Source: Kiritimatiellia bacterium (GTDB lineage: Bacteria > Verrucomicrobiota > Kiritimatiellia > RFP12 > UBA1067). Taken from it: 40,230 nt of DNA. Below the pieces are notes generated by a model. It made no database searches, was not told the origin of the DNA, and saw only the letters and a list, made by a program, of their open reading frames with translations. Made by a program: the position numbers and the translations under genes. The stretch covers positions 1 through 40,230 of the forward strand of contig JAGCVN010000083.1 of assembly GCA_017962315.1 (NCBI GenBank), read 5' to 3'. Each line of letters begins with the position of its first letter. The first letter of the stretch is position 1. This document shows, piece by piece, positions 10,501-19,198 of this stretch.

Positions 10501-10748
10501 ACTTCGTCCTCCAGTGGCGTCGCGACGGTGTTCATCACTTCGCGCGCATTCGCGCCGGGATACTGGCAGGCGACAACGATACTCGGCGGCGTGATTTCCG
10601 GATACTGCGTGATCGGCAGGTGCGAAATACTCATCGCGCCGGCCATCGTCAGGACGATGGAAATGACGATCGCGAAACGCGGTCGCTCGATGAAGAAACG
10701 CGAGAACGGCTTGAGCTTGTCAATCCCCGCCCGGATGGAAACTTTCAT
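7554..10748 (-). CDS. RND (HAE1/AcrB family) multidrug efflux transporter, inner membrane
   Basis: At 1064 residues this is full length for the AcrB/MexB family. It opens with the classic first helix and the ITQYPEI motif. The TM4 segment carries the proton-relay Asp pair ([14 protein letters not shown]), and TM10 carries the conserved Lys in [17 protein letters not shown]. Two large periplasmic loops lie between TM1/TM2 and TM7/TM8, as expected. It would form a homotrimer that exports drugs, bile acids or detergents using the proton gradient, working with the membrane-fusion protein encoded immediately upstream (14-nt gap). No TolC-type outer-membrane factor is encoded in the window, so that partner must lie elsewhere. 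Substrate range cannot be inferred. Confidence 0.97.
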   Translation of the reverse strand: MKVSIRAGIDKLKPFSRFFIERPRFAIVISIVLTMAGAMSISHLPITQYPEITPPSIVVACQYPGANAREVMNTVATPLEDEVNGVEDMIYMVSTCTDSGTYNLTIRFEVGTDRDTAMMKVQNRVQQALTKLPAEVKNTGMRIRCASEDQLGFVCLRSPGGSMSRLEISDYIYGYIQPALLRVPGVGDATVYGPKMAMRVWLDPKRMAAQGMNSEEVVTAIQKQNIQASLGSVGTSPTKKNGNLCFTLLAKGRLYTPQEFAEIIVRTDKNGGIVRLKDIAWIEFGEQGYQFDGLFNNGPAVSIAMNQMPGSNAIQTMNEIRRTMTELAKKFPHDLTWSIPYDATSYVRECIREIVFTLFLTIGLVALVCFVFLQDWRATLVPVLTIPVSLTATFILMAALGYSINILTLFGLVLAIGTVVDDAIVVVERVQVLMEQEGLNAKEAAIQAMQDVTSAVIATTLVLLGIFVPVGFLGGITGKIYQQFSVTLSAAVIFSTVNALTLSPALCGCILRKPKPAKHGPFAWFNWFMNKMRGGYVSIARGLARRIVLAFLLLTSVVLLTLQFFKTTPTSFIPEEDQRVVLCNANTPEGSTLRVMKAGAHEATDVAMGIPGVKSVLSVCGNSFVGGRGENQAMIICDLDEWSKRTTPELSHSSIREKLEKGISKLPLTSVKAFVPSAIPGMSATGGINVKVEARGDTDPERLDRIAQEIGRLFEQCPQIASAICSFNARTPHLWLNVDRTKCELYHVPLATLYATLQNYLGSLYVNDVNLGTQVNRVTVQSDWTGRATPEAVSRLYVRNTQGKMVPVGSLATIEEELGPRALYRQNLFLCAGFTVIPAPGYTSGQAIQAIIRVLDKELPADYGYEWAGITFQEMRSSGKAGPLILLAVLFGYLFLVAQYESWTVPLPVMLSIFVAALGALVGLQIWGLSLSVYAQLGIILLVGLASKNAILIVEFAKDRRENDGYSIVDAAASGAGERLRAVLMTALTFVLGILPMVYATGAGAASRRAIGVATYSGMIAATCVGIILVPGLYALFQTGREYVYGLKARWDTFKHKHENSAEV

Positions 10749-10762
10749 GTCGCCCCCCTTTT

Positions 10763-11995
10763 TTAGTCGATCTGCGTGGCGGGGACAATCGTCAGCTTGT
10801 CCCCCGCGACAACCTTCTGGATCCCCTGCGAGACGACACGCTCACCCGCTTTCAGGCCGCTCTTGATCGCGGAGAAGGCCTCGTGCGACGCCATCACCTC
10901 GACCGGGCGGAGTTCCGCGGTGTCGTCGGCTTTGACGACCCAGACAGCATAGCCTTTGGCGGATTTGACGAGGGATGAATGGGGGACGACAAGCGGTTTT
11001 TCCGGTTCCTTCGCGTCGGCGAGGATCGTGACGAACGCATTCGGGATCAGCACCTTCTCGGGATTCGGGAAAGCGATGCGCATCTGTAGTGTGGCGGTCT
11101 CGGCGGACATTTCGTTGTCGTCGAATTCCCAGGAACCGGGCTTGTCGTATTCCGTCTCGTTGGCAAGGATAAGCCGCAACCGCCGGCTCGCCTGGAGATT
11201 CGTGTGCTGGCGGGCGGCGGCTTCGCGCCAGGAGATGTAGGCACGGTCGGTCATCGGGAACGTCACGCGGATCGGGTCCGTCTGGACGATGCGCGCCATC
11301 GCGCCTTTCGACGGGGAGACGTAATCGCCGGCGTGGACGAGCGTCTTTCCGATCTGCCCGGAAATCGGTGCGTAGACCTTCGTGTGCTTCATATTGAACT
11401 TCGCGAGGGCGAGGTTCGCTTTCGCCTGCTGGACGCCCGCTTTGGCCGAGGCGAGGTTCGCAAGCGCGGATGCGTGGCCGGTTTCCGCCGTGTCCATGTC
11501 GGTCTTGGTGATACCGCGCGCGTCCGCGCTCTTCAGCCGGTCGAGGTAACGTTTCGTGCGGTCAACTTCCGCCTCGGCGACGGAGACCAGGCTTTCCGCC
11601 CGCGCGATCTCCGCCTGACGCAGCTTCTCCGTCGCGGTGTACTGTTCGGGGTCGATCTCGAACAGGAGGTCGCCCGCTTTCACGTCCGAGCCTTCTGAAA
11701 ATTTCACTTCGGTGATGTAACCGTCGATCTGCGGGAGGATGTCCACCTCCTGTACCGGCTCGACGTGCCCGATGAATTCCTCGGGGGGATTGAACACCCG
11801 GTTCGTGACGGTGAAGACCGCGACGCTTTCAACCGCGAGAGGCCGTTTCTCTTCCGCAGGCTTGGGGCGTGCGCTCCACCACTGGTGACAGAACCAACCG
11901 ATCAAACCGAAACACAACGCCGTCACCAGCCAACCGAAAAGCTTCGCCGCGACGTGCTCCTTCTGTTCTACTTGCGCCGTTTCCTGATTGCTCAT
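10763..11995 (-). CDS. RND efflux periplasmic adaptor (membrane-fusion protein)
   Basis: This 410-residue protein has an N-terminal membrane anchor (about residues 19-40) and no lipobox, so it is anchored by a helix rather than by lipid as in AcrA. The lipoyl half-motif ([15 protein letters not shown], then GDLLFEIDP), an alpha-helical hairpin rich in Ala/Glu/Lys (about 120-200), the second lipoyl half ([13 protein letters not shown]) and the beta-barrel region follow in normal order. It bridges the inner-membrane pump with an outer-membrane channel. It is the first gene of the operon; the ATG at 11995 follows AGGGAGA. I see no regulator gene of the usual TetR or MarR kind beside it. Confidence 0.95.
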   Translation of the reverse strand: MSNQETAQVEQKEHVAAKLFGWLVTALCFGLIGWFCHQWWSARPKPAEEKRPLAVESVAVFTVTNRVFNPPEEFIGHVEPVQEVDILPQIDGYITEVKFSEGSDVKAGDLLFEIDPEQYTATEKLRQAEIARAESLVSVAEAEVDRTKRYLDRLKSADARGITKTDMDTAETGHASALANLASAKAGVQQAKANLALAKFNMKHTKVYAPISGQIGKTLVHAGDYVSPSKGAMARIVQTDPIRVTFPMTDRAYISWREAAARQHTNLQASRRLRLILANETEYDKPGSWEFDDNEMSAETATLQMRIAFPNPEKVLIPNAFVTILADAKEPEKPLVVPHSSLVKSAKGYAVWVVKADDTAELRPVEVMASHEAFSAIKSGLKAGERVVSQGIQKVVAGDKLTIVPATQID

Positions 11996-12028
11996 GTTTC
12001 TTTCTCCCTAACTTTTTGTGAGGAGAAC

Positions 12029-12058
12029 AGTTTAACAAAAAGGAAGGGGGGTGTCCAA
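12029..12058 (-). promoter_or_regulatory. Probable promoter of the efflux-fhs-hydrolase operon
   Basis: TTGGAC (12058-12053) and TAAACT (12034-12029) are spaced by 18 nt, about 35 nt before the adaptor start. The -10 block GTTAAACT is the same as before the LRR surface gene. No operator palindrome is evident. Confidence 0.45.
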
Positions 12059-12160
12059 ACGAAAGTTTGAGATAACCATCACGGGGTGCATGGGGAGGAC
12101 GGAACGACCTTCTTCAATCAGTCCGCTTGTCGCCCCCCCGCACCCCTGCGTACCCAACCT

Positions 12161-13150
12161 TTATCCAGCCGACAGGGGGAACGTGCATTTAAGTCCCTGG
12201 TTGTCGGCGACATTCGCGGCCCAGAGAGCCCGGTTGACACCCGGTTCCGTCGGTTCGGGGGACGGGAAAAAGTAATCGCTTTGATGGAGCGAAACCGTGG
12301 CCGCGCCGTTTTTGACGCGCATTCCCGCCCAACCGATATCGCCCCAGTGCCCGGTCGAAGGGAGGCAGAGCGCCTTGAGGATGGACGGATTCGTCCAGCT
12401 TTTCCACTTGTACGTCGTATACCACTTGTGGTCGTGCCCATGGAGATAGCCGGCGACGCGCGGCGTATCCATCAGCGTCCGCAGGAGACGCACGCCGCAA
12501 ACCGACAATTCCCCTACAGGATGGTGGGCGCAAACGAACGTCGGCTTTTTCAGTTTCGCCAAGGCATCGCGCAACCATTCCTGCTGGAGACCCGAAAGCA
12601 GCCCCCCGCCTGGTCCGGACGATCTCGGCCCGCGATCATCCGTTCCCTGCAGGCTGTCAAGCATGATAAAGTCCACGGGGCCGGCTTCCGTGACGGTGAC
12701 AATATTTCCGGGAACCCGCGTCCGTTTCGCATACTCCGGGAAAACCTCAAGAAAGGTGGAACGCCGATCGTGGTTTCCCATGCCGAGCGTGACAGCGACG
12801 CCGGCATCCTCCAGAAGTTTCAAAACCGGCGCACACGCCTCGTAGTCTTTTTTGTTTCCCCAGAGGTATGCGAGATCGCCGAAAAACAAAACATGCGCAG
12901 GGAGCGGGTCGCATCGCAAGATTTCCGCCACCACTTCCATGAACTTTCCCTTCTGGAAACTGCCGTTCTCAATGTCCGGCTGACCGTTCACATGGCTGTC
13001 GCTGATCAGTGCGGTCAGGTTAGGATCATGCCGAAGCGGTTTCGGGAGGCCAGTCCCCTTCTCCTCCGACTCTGCCAGTCCACGGGATGCCGCAAAGGCG
13101 GCACCCGCACGTCCCATCAATCCCAAAAAATCCCTTCTGCTTGTCTTCAT
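12161..13150 (-). CDS. Tat-exported calcineurin-type metallophosphoesterase
   Basis: ATG 13150 gives 329 residues beginning with a twin-arginine signal (SRRDFLG at 4-10, then an Ala-rich hydrophobic stretch), so the enzyme is exported folded. GGGAGA lies 7 nt upstream of this ATG; longer in-frame extensions would bury the signal. All five metal-binding blocks are present: D51-S-H53, GD92, GNHD (125-128), H209/H210 and GHDH (238-241). It should be a two-metal phosphomonoesterase or phosphodiesterase; the substrate is unknown. It is divergent from a second Tat-exported enzyme of the same superfamily at 13342. Confidence 0.9.
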   Translation of the reverse strand: MKTSRRDFLGLMGRAGAAFAASRGLAESEEKGTGLPKPLRHDPNLTALISDSHVNGQPDIENGSFQKGKFMEVVAEILRCDPLPAHVLFFGDLAYLWGNKKDYEACAPVLKLLEDAGVAVTLGMGNHDRRSTFLEVFPEYAKRTRVPGNIVTVTEAGPVDFIMLDSLQGTDDRGPRSSGPGGGLLSGLQQEWLRDALAKLKKPTFVCAHHPVGELSVCGVRLLRTLMDTPRVAGYLHGHDHKWYTTYKWKSWTNPSILKALCLPSTGHWGDIGWAGMRVKNGAATVSLHQSDYFFPSPEPTEPGVNRALWAANVADNQGLKCTFPLSAG

Positions 13151-13182
13151 CCCATTCTCTCCCATTACATCGGAACACCCCC

Positions 13183-13211
13183 AACTTACCTGAAATTCTC
13201 CTGAAACACAA
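13183..13211 (-). promoter_or_regulatory. Possible promoter of the leftward metallophosphoesterase
   Basis: TTGTGT (13211-13206) and TAAGTT (13188-13183) are 17 nt apart, about 33 nt before the start at 13150. The match is moderate and is supported mainly by spacing and position. Confidence 0.35.
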
Positions 13212-13240
13212 GGCCACATTCTCGTCTGTGACGAATTCGA

Positions 13241-13269
13241 TTGCCTAACGAGCGGGGAACGGGTAGAAT
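13241..13269 (+). promoter_or_regulatory. Sigma-70-like promoter of the rightward metallophosphoesterase
   Basis: TTGCCT (13241-13246) and TAGAAT (13264-13269) are separated by exactly 17 nt, 72 nt before the start at 13342. The bases after the -10 (AGCGGGTGT) nearly match those after the -10 of the lipoprotein promoter at 38036. Confidence 0.65.
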
Positions 13270-13341
13270 AGCGGGTGTCTTAACGAGGATGGTTGCTGAC
13301 GTTTGACGGCGGCAACGGAAGATCAGCAGGAGAACGACAAC

Positions 13342-14898
13342 ATGACGATGCAGATTCGTAGAGGAATGCCGCTCGTTTCGCGGCGGTGGTTCATTGGCGG
13401 CACGGCGGCGTTCGGCGCGTTCGGCGGACTTCGTTTCGCCCAGGGGAGTGTGAACAAGACAGGCGTCGCACCGAAAATCCGTTTCGGCGTCGTCTCCGAC
13501 ATCCACATCACAAAGATCGGTGCGAACGAGGAAATGGCCGCCTTCGGCAACAACCTTACTTTCCGCCACACGCTTGAATGGTTCCGCGAACAGGGTGTTG
13601 ACGCCGTATTGATCGCGGGCGACATGGCCGACAAAGGAATGGGCGAACAGCTTGCGGCCGTCGCAGAGGCCTGGTACGCCGTCTTCCCCGGTGACCGGTA
13701 TCCGGATGGCCGCCCCGTCGAAAAAGTGTTCGTCACGGGAAATCATGACTGGGATGGATTCAACTACGGCGGATTTGCCGCGAAAGCGTATCCCGACGAG
13801 GCCGAACGGAACCGGCACATTCTCCGGAAGGATATGGCGGGATGGTGGAAAAAGGTTTTCCATGAGGACTACGAGCCGATCTACCTGAAGACCATCAAGG
13901 GGTACTCGTTTATCGGCTGTCACTGGGACACGAGCGCACCGAACGGGAAACATGTCTATGCCTTCAGCCGGCTTTCTGATTTCCTGGTGAGCCGCGCCAG
14001 CGCGATCGACCCGGCCCTCCCCTTCTTTTATGCGCAGCACCCGCATCCCAAAAACACGTGTTACGGCCCCTGGGCATGGGGGCACGACAAAGGGTTCGTG
14101 ACCAAAGCCCTCGCCGAGCGTCCGAACGCCATCGCCTTCTCCGGCCATTCCCATTATTCGCTCACAGACGAGCGTTCTATCTGGCAGGGTGCGTTCACCT
14201 CGGTCGGGACCAGTTCGCTTCGCTATACGGGACTTCCATATAACGAATTCCCCGGCGAAGGGTTTGAAAACACGCCTTGCGGCGATGGACGCCACTGGCA
14301 GACCGATGCCCGGAAGATGATGGGGCGATTCATCACGCCGGGCGATTGCCGCCAAGGTATGCTCTGGAGCGTCTATGACGACTGCATCGTCGTGAAACGC
14401 CGCGAATTCCTTTCCAACCTTGATCTCGGGGACGACTGGGTGATGCCCCTTCCCGCCGCCGAGTCGAAACCCTTCGCGTTCACCGAACACGCGAAGAAAC
14501 TGCGCGCCCCGCAGTTCGCCGACGGTGCCGGATTGAAGATCGCGCAGACGAAGACAAAAAACCGCGGCGGAAAATCAAAGGACGGCAAGGTGAAGATCCC
14601 GTCCGTCGCCAAGGACTCCGTCCAGATCACCGCGCCGGCCTCCCTGCCGGACCGGAATGCCCGTCTCTATTGTTACGAATTCACCGCCGAGTCCAAATCC
14701 GGCGAGAAGAAGGTCAAGCGGGTACTCGCCGAGGGGTACAACCACGCGCCGGAACACCCCCGCGCAAAACTCCCGACGTTGTGCGTGTTCGCGAAAGACG
14801 AACTTCCGGCGGGTGAACTCCGCTTCACAGCCGTCCCCCGCAATTCCTTCGGGCTGGCAGGAAAAACCTTCTCGACGGAATGGATGACGCTGGCGTAA
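13342..14898 (+). CDS. Tat-exported metallophosphoesterase with C-terminal beta domain
   Basis: The ATG at 13342 is preceded by AGGAG with 9-nt spacing and gives 518 residues. A TTG 39 nt further upstream is less likely. A twin-arginine signal (SRRWFIGG, 13-20) directs folded export. Metallophosphoesterase blocks: D53-I-H55, GD94, GNHD (133-136), H233 in AQHPHP and GHSH (268-271). The catalytic domain covers about 45-400. A Lys/Arg-rich linker (about 405-425) leads to a C-terminal beta-rich domain of about 90 residues, possibly a substrate or cell-surface module. It resembles the divergent neighbour in fold and export route but is about 190 residues longer. The substrate is unknown. Confidence 0.9.
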   Translation: MTMQIRRGMPLVSRRWFIGGTAAFGAFGGLRFAQGSVNKTGVAPKIRFGVVSDIHITKIGANEEMAAFGNNLTFRHTLEWFREQGVDAVLIAGDMADKGMGEQLAAVAEAWYAVFPGDRYPDGRPVEKVFVTGNHDWDGFNYGGFAAKAYPDEAERNRHILRKDMAGWWKKVFHEDYEPIYLKTIKGYSFIGCHWDTSAPNGKHVYAFSRLSDFLVSRASAIDPALPFFYAQHPHPKNTCYGPWAWGHDKGFVTKALAERPNAIAFSGHSHYSLTDERSIWQGAFTSVGTSSLRYTGLPYNEFPGEGFENTPCGDGRHWQTDARKMMGRFITPGDCRQGMLWSVYDDCIVVKRREFLSNLDLGDDWVMPLPAAESKPFAFTEHAKKLRAPQFADGAGLKIAQTKTKNRGGKSKDGKVKIPSVAKDSVQITAPASLPDRNARLYCYEFTAESKSGEKKVKRVLAEGYNHAPEHPRAKLPTLCVFAKDELPAGELRFTAVPRNSFGLAGKTFSTEWMTLA

Positions 14899-14987
14899 GG
14901 GTTTACAAACGAATTCCGCGTCCTGGATTTTCCAGACACCCCCGATCATCCCTGTCAAGACGCAGGCCACGCACGGCACCGTCCGCT

Positions 14988-16067
14988 CTACACGGCCGGC
15001 AAAGCGATAACTTGCCCCGGCGGTATCCAGAAGGAGATGGTCGTTCCGGGACGGCTCGTTCCGGGAAGCGGATTCAGTTCGTACGCCTTGAACACAAATC
15101 CGGAATCCGGAAGAAGGAGTTCATGCTGCGCGACTTCGCCGAGATAGACGCTTTCTTTCACCGTTGCGGAGAAGGTATTCGGAAGTCCGGGATGCGCACC
15201 TGAAAAACACACCGCTTCCGGGCGTATGCAGAGTGTCGCGCGCATTCCCGCCGAAACGCCGTCGGGACGGTTCTCGACAGTAAAAACGCCCTGCGGCGTG
15301 CGGATCGTCCCGCCCGCGCCGGACACCGTCTCCACCACCCCGTTCAGAAAGTTTCCCTCGCCCATAAACCCGGCGACAAACCGGTTGACCGGGGATCGGT
15401 AGACGGCGGACGGCGTTCCGACCTGTTCGATGACACCCCCGCGCATCACCGCCAGACGGTCGGCGATAGACAACGCCTCTTTCTGGTCGTGCGTGACGTA
15501 GATCGCGGTAAGTCCGCGCTCTTTGCAGATCCGCCGGATCTCCACGCGCATCTCCAGCCGGAGTTTCGCGTCCAGGTTCGACAACGGCTCGTCCAGCAAC
15601 AGGCAGAGCGGATCGATCACCAGCGCGCGCGCCAGCGCGACGCGCTGCTGTTGTCCGCCCGAAAGCTGGTTCGGCTTCGCTTTCGCCCTGTCCGCCAAAT
15701 GGACCATTTCGAGCGCCTCGAAGACGCGACGTTTCACTTCCGGCTTCGGCACATGACGCATTTCCAGACCGAAGGCGACGTTTTCCGCCAACGTCAGATG
15801 TGGCCAGAGCGCGTAACTCTGGAACATCATCCCGGTGTTTCGTTTGTGCGGCGGAAGCGAGGTAATGTCGCGGCCGTCCATCAGAATCTTTCCTGACTCG
15901 GGCGTATGGAATCCCGCGAGACAGCGAAGGAGCGTCGTCTTCCCGCACCCGCTCGGCCCGAGCAGGAAAAACAATTCCCCCGCGTTGATTGTCAACGAAA
16001 CGTCCTTCAACGCATGGAAACCGTCGAAAAACTTGTTGATTCCTTCAAAGGAAACGGACACCGCCAT
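14988..16067 (-). CDS. ABC transporter ATP-binding protein, PotA/FbpC/MalK type with TOBE domain
   Basis: This 359-residue ATPase has Walker [10 protein letters not shown] (37-45), Q-loop FQSYALWPH, signature LSGGQQQR (135-142), Walker B LCLLLDEP (154-161) and H-loop His193. A C-terminal TOBE-like regulatory domain (about 240-359) places it with importer ATPases for polyamines, iron, phosphonates or sugars rather than with LptB. No permease or binding protein is encoded nearby, so it is an orphan subunit here. ATG 16067 is chosen because GGGAGGTGG precedes it and the alignment with relatives starts there. It begins 20 nt after the lptD stop and shares its transcript. It converges with the metallophosphoesterase gene ending at 14898; I see no strong terminator in the 89-nt gap. 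Confidence 0.9.
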   Translation of the reverse strand: MAVSVSFEGINKFFDGFHALKDVSLTINAGELFFLLGPSGCGKTTLLRCLAGFHTPESGKILMDGRDITSLPPHKRNTGMMFQSYALWPHLTLAENVAFGLEMRHVPKPEVKRRVFEALEMVHLADRAKAKPNQLSGGQQQRVALARALVIDPLCLLLDEPLSNLDAKLRLEMRVEIRRICKERGLTAIYVTHDQKEALSIADRLAVMRGGVIEQVGTPSAVYRSPVNRFVAGFMGEGNFLNGVVETVSGAGGTIRTPQGVFTVENRPDGVSAGMRATLCIRPEAVCFSGAHPGLPNTFSATVKESVYLGEVAQHELLLPDSGFVFKAYELNPLPGTSRPGTTISFWIPPGQVIALPAV

Positions 16068-16087
16068 CAGCCACCTCCCCCGACGCC

Positions 16088-18343
16088 TTACCAGGCGCGC
16101 CATTCGTCGGTATCGCCTTTCTTCTGGGCGCGGAGCCACATGGTGAAGGAGACACGGAAATCGTCGCCACGTTCGCTCCCGTCAATACGCATGTATTCGT
16201 TTACGTAGGCGAAACGGAGCTGGAAAACCAGGCAGTCGAGCTGGAACCGGATATACCCGCCCACTTCGTCGAGGTCGTTCTCGCGGGCGTCGAAACGGAT
16301 GTAGGGGCTGTACGACCACTGATCGTTCAATGCGTGTGTGTACCCGGCGTAGACGAGGTTTTCCTTTACACGGTTCCATTGCGCGACCGGTGAATACCCG
16401 TAATCCGTCAGGTCGTGGTCGCGTCCGAGGTATCCACCGCCGAAACGGAAACTTTCGTTTACTTTATAAAACGCGGAGAGGTTCGCATACGCGATCAAAT
16501 CGTCTTCGGTATCCCATTCCACCTGGGCTTTCACGTCCACGTCTTTCGTCGGGGAGACGACAGCTTTCGCGCCGACGTCGCGCACCCCGTCCTCGCCCTT
16601 CGGGCCGTCGCTGTCGAACTGCACGACACCGTAGGCGTCGAAGTCGAGGAAGGTGCGGACTTTCCCGTCCTCCCCTTTCGTCTGGAAGAAATTGCGGACA
16701 CCGGGACGGACGCCGTGCCAATCGTAGGGAAGCCACACGCCGTCTTGTCCGAACTGGTCAAACCAGCCGAGGGTACGGTCGAACCGGTCGAAATAATAAA
16801 GCTCCGTCCCGCGCGTCCCGCTGATATCGGTCGGCTGGTAACTGTAGTCGAGGTACGGTTCGACGGTATGCCGCCAGCCCCCGCTCCATTCCGACGTGCC
16901 GCGCATGGAAAGTTCAACCCCGAGTTCCCCGCTCTGCCGGTAGATGTCCTCGTAACGCTGATTGTCCGCATAGTAGGTCCCCCGGTACCCGGCGCGCGGC
17001 ACGACGCTCAGCGCGTCCCAGAGTTTGAAGGGATAGGTCAACCGGTGCGCAGTCTCCAGCCGCACGGTGTTGTACTCCGCCCACTTTCCGGGATAGTATT
17101 TGTAGATGTCTTCCGCCTTTTCGTATTCGCTGTAATGGCGTTCAAGATACCCGGCGCGAGACTGGCTCTCGTAATTCAAGCCCGCGAGGAGCGGTTGCGG
17201 TACGATGTTCAGCCACGCTTCGGGGAGATGCGCGACACCCGGATAGAAATCGTTCAACGGCCCGCTCGCGTTGATGCCGGAGGCGAACGTGTTTTCGCGG
17301 TGTTCGTAAGAGGCAAAGTTCATCGGGATGCTCTCGCCGCGATCTTCGTGCTCGAAGAAATCGTGGCGCATGACGGAATCGCTCACATATGTCCCTCGGA
17401 AAATCAACTGGTCACGCGGCGAGACGTCGGCCTTGTGGAAGAGGCGGAAACGGTAACGGTCTTCCACATAATCGGAGATCCAGTTCCGGTCGCGCCAGCT
17501 GGAACGGGGATTCTGGTCGTCGGCGTAATACGCTTCGAAATGGCCTCGTCCCCACTCCTGGAGGTTCCAGTGGAAATTCTGCCCGTAACCGAAACCGCGA
17601 CGGTACCGGTAGTCAACGTGCGTCGAAGCGTCCAGGGCATACCCGCCCTTTGTGCGGAAAACGTTCCAGAGATACCCGGTCATCAGGTATCCTCCCCAGC
17701 GCGACGTATACCCCGGCATGAGGCGGAGACCATAATGCGTATCGAGGTCGCGGTACGCCCACGGCAGGTAGGCGAAGGGAACGCCGAACAGATACGGGAC
17801 GGCGTTGAAGACTTCGACGTAGTCGTTATCCCGGTAGCGGCCGGCCCCGCGCACACACCAATGCCAGCGTCCCGGTTCGTTGGTACACGTCGTCATCGCC
17901 AGTCCGTTCAAATCGAAACGCCCGTCCTCGCGACGCTCTACCTCTTCGGCATGGATCCGGAAATCTTTCGCAACCACGTCGCCCGCACTGGTCAAGCCCT
18001 TCCCCGTCTTGTAGTTGTACTCGATGTACTCCCCCGTCCAGGTCCCGAAGCCGCTCCGGCGGATCTTGACGTTCCCCGAAGCCTGGATATCGCCTTTCTC
18101 GCGGTGAAGCCGCACCTTGTCCGCCGTCAATTCATGGTCGCTCGCCTTGACCTTCACGTTGCCCTTCGCATCGACCCAGCCCGTCTTCTGATCGACGCCG
18201 AACGTGTCCGCGCTAATCACCACCTCCTCGCGAGAAAAATCGCCCTTCAGCGCGGGAAGGAATTTCTCCAGCTGCGCGACCGCCGGCGACACGACCGTCA
18301 ACAACGTCAGCAAAGAAAGGAAAAATCGTGGAAAACTCGGCAT
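16088..18343 (-). CDS. lptD: LPS-assembly outer-membrane protein LptD (OstA family)
   Basis: ATG 18343 (GGAGAG upstream) gives 751 residues with a Sec signal peptide ending near VVSPAVAQ. Residues about 40-130 form an OstA/LptA-like jellyroll (ISADTFGVDQKTGWVDAKGN and AKGNVKVKASDHELTADKV are typical). The LptD core follows: NAVPYLFGVPFAYLPWAY, then a long stretch of alternating aromatic and polar beta strands ending in a terminal Trp. It should form the barrel that inserts lipopolysaccharide into the outer leaflet, with a partner LptE not seen here. The Cys residues around TTCTNEPGRWHWC may replace the disulfides of the E. coli protein; that is inference. The next gene, the orphan ABC ATPase, is not LptB. 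Confidence 0.88.
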   Translation of the reverse strand: MPSFPRFFLSLLTLLTVVSPAVAQLEKFLPALKGDFSREEVVISADTFGVDQKTGWVDAKGNVKVKASDHELTADKVRLHREKGDIQASGNVKIRRSGFGTWTGEYIEYNYKTGKGLTSAGDVVAKDFRIHAEEVERREDGRFDLNGLAMTTCTNEPGRWHWCVRGAGRYRDNDYVEVFNAVPYLFGVPFAYLPWAYRDLDTHYGLRLMPGYTSRWGGYLMTGYLWNVFRTKGGYALDASTHVDYRYRRGFGYGQNFHWNLQEWGRGHFEAYYADDQNPRSSWRDRNWISDYVEDRYRFRLFHKADVSPRDQLIFRGTYVSDSVMRHDFFEHEDRGESIPMNFASYEHRENTFASGINASGPLNDFYPGVAHLPEAWLNIVPQPLLAGLNYESQSRAGYLERHYSEYEKAEDIYKYYPGKWAEYNTVRLETAHRLTYPFKLWDALSVVPRAGYRGTYYADNQRYEDIYRQSGELGVELSMRGTSEWSGGWRHTVEPYLDYSYQPTDISGTRGTELYYFDRFDRTLGWFDQFGQDGVWLPYDWHGVRPGVRNFFQTKGEDGKVRTFLDFDAYGVVQFDSDGPKGEDGVRDVGAKAVVSPTKDVDVKAQVEWDTEDDLIAYANLSAFYKVNESFRFGGGYLGRDHDLTDYGYSPVAQWNRVKENLVYAGYTHALNDQWSYSPYIRFDARENDLDEVGGYIRFQLDCLVFQLRFAYVNEYMRIDGSERGDDFRVSFTMWLRAQKKGDTDEWRAW

Positions 18344-18364
18344 AACTCTCTCCTTTTGGCGTTC

Positions 18365-18393
18365 ATGATACCAAATCTTCGTGTATCCCGCAA
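18365..18393 (-). promoter_or_regulatory. Promoter of lptD and the ABC ATPase gene
   Basis: TTGCGG (18393-18388) and TATCAT (18370-18365) are 17 nt apart, in the 90-nt gap between menG and lptD. The -10 is a 5/6 match. This gives the last two genes of the long operon independent transcription. Confidence 0.6.
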
Positions 18394-18433
18394 CGCAGAA
18401 ACACACGTTCCATTTTCACGGGTGCAAATCCGT

Positions 18434-19195
18434 CTAACGGACGGTGCCGAAGTACGCGGAGCAGACACCGAACGTGTAACGCTCGAAACGCCGTTCGCCA
18501 AGCCCCGCTTCCGCGAGGAGGCGCAACATATCCGCGCCCTGCGGAACTGTCTCGATCGAGGCGGGGAGATACCGGTATTCCGCCGTATGCCCCGTCAGAA
18601 TACGCCCCAGAAACGGCATCCAGACACGCAGGTAAAAGGTGTACGGGATCGCGGCGAGACGCGTCTGCGGCCGTGAAAGTTCCAGAATGAGCAGCTGTCC
18701 GCCGGGTTTCAGCAGGGCCGCCATTTTCCGGATCCCCGCCGCAATGTCCGCGAAGTTCCGAACGCCGAACGCCGCCGTCACAAGGTCGAAAGAAGCCGCC
18801 GGAAAAGACGACACGAGGATGTCGCCTGCGACCAGGCGGACACGCGACGCGCATCCGGCCGCCTCGCATTTACGGCGCGCTCCCTCCAGCATCGCTTCGG
18901 AAAGATCCACGCCGGTCACTTCCGCGTCGGGGAAACAGCGCACCGCCTCCAGCGCGAAATCCCCGGTTCCGGTCGCCACATCGAGGATTCGTGCACAGGG
19001 CGGAAGGTGAACATCCCGCAAGGCCCTCCGCCGCCAGGAGAGGTCAAGGCCAAGCGAGAGGAGACGGTTCAAGCGGTCATAGGCGGGGGCGATGGTGTCG
19101 AACACCCGCCGGATCTGCGCGGTTTTCCCGCCCGCCCCGTAAGGCGTGAGACGTTCGACGGCTGCGGGGGTCTCCTGCGGTTTCGGGGAAAGCAT
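18434..19195 (-). CDS. menG: Demethylmenaquinone/ubiquinone methyltransferase MenG/UbiE
   Basis: This 253-residue class I SAM-dependent methyltransferase carries the family opening VFDTIAPAYDRLNRLLSLGLD, SAM motif I ILDVATGTGDF, the acidic residue at the end of strand 2 (VTGVDLSEAML) and the UbiE signature in TAAFGVRNFADI with LILELSRP. It methylates the ring of demethylmenaquinone (or the ubiquinone precursor) at the membrane face. Menaquinone is more likely for an anaerobic PVC-type organism, but sequence alone cannot decide. It begins 3 nt after the stop of the preceding CBS-domain gene, so it is co-transcribed and probably translationally coupled. Confidence 0.93.
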   Translation of the reverse strand: MLSPKPQETPAAVERLTPYGAGGKTAQIRRVFDTIAPAYDRLNRLLSLGLDLSWRRRALRDVHLPPCARILDVATGTGDFALEAVRCFPDAEVTGVDLSEAMLEGARRKCEAAGCASRVRLVAGDILVSSFPAASFDLVTAAFGVRNFADIAAGIRKMAALLKPGGQLLILELSRPQTRLAAIPYTFYLRVWMPFLGRILTGHTAEYRYLPASIETVPQGADMLRLLAEAGLGERRFERYTFGVCSAYFGTVR

Positions 19196-19198
19196 GGG

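Noticed and set aside
14988..16067. ATPase next to lptD as LptB
   Set aside because: It is about 120 residues longer than LptB and has a TOBE-type C-terminal domain and importer-type signature.
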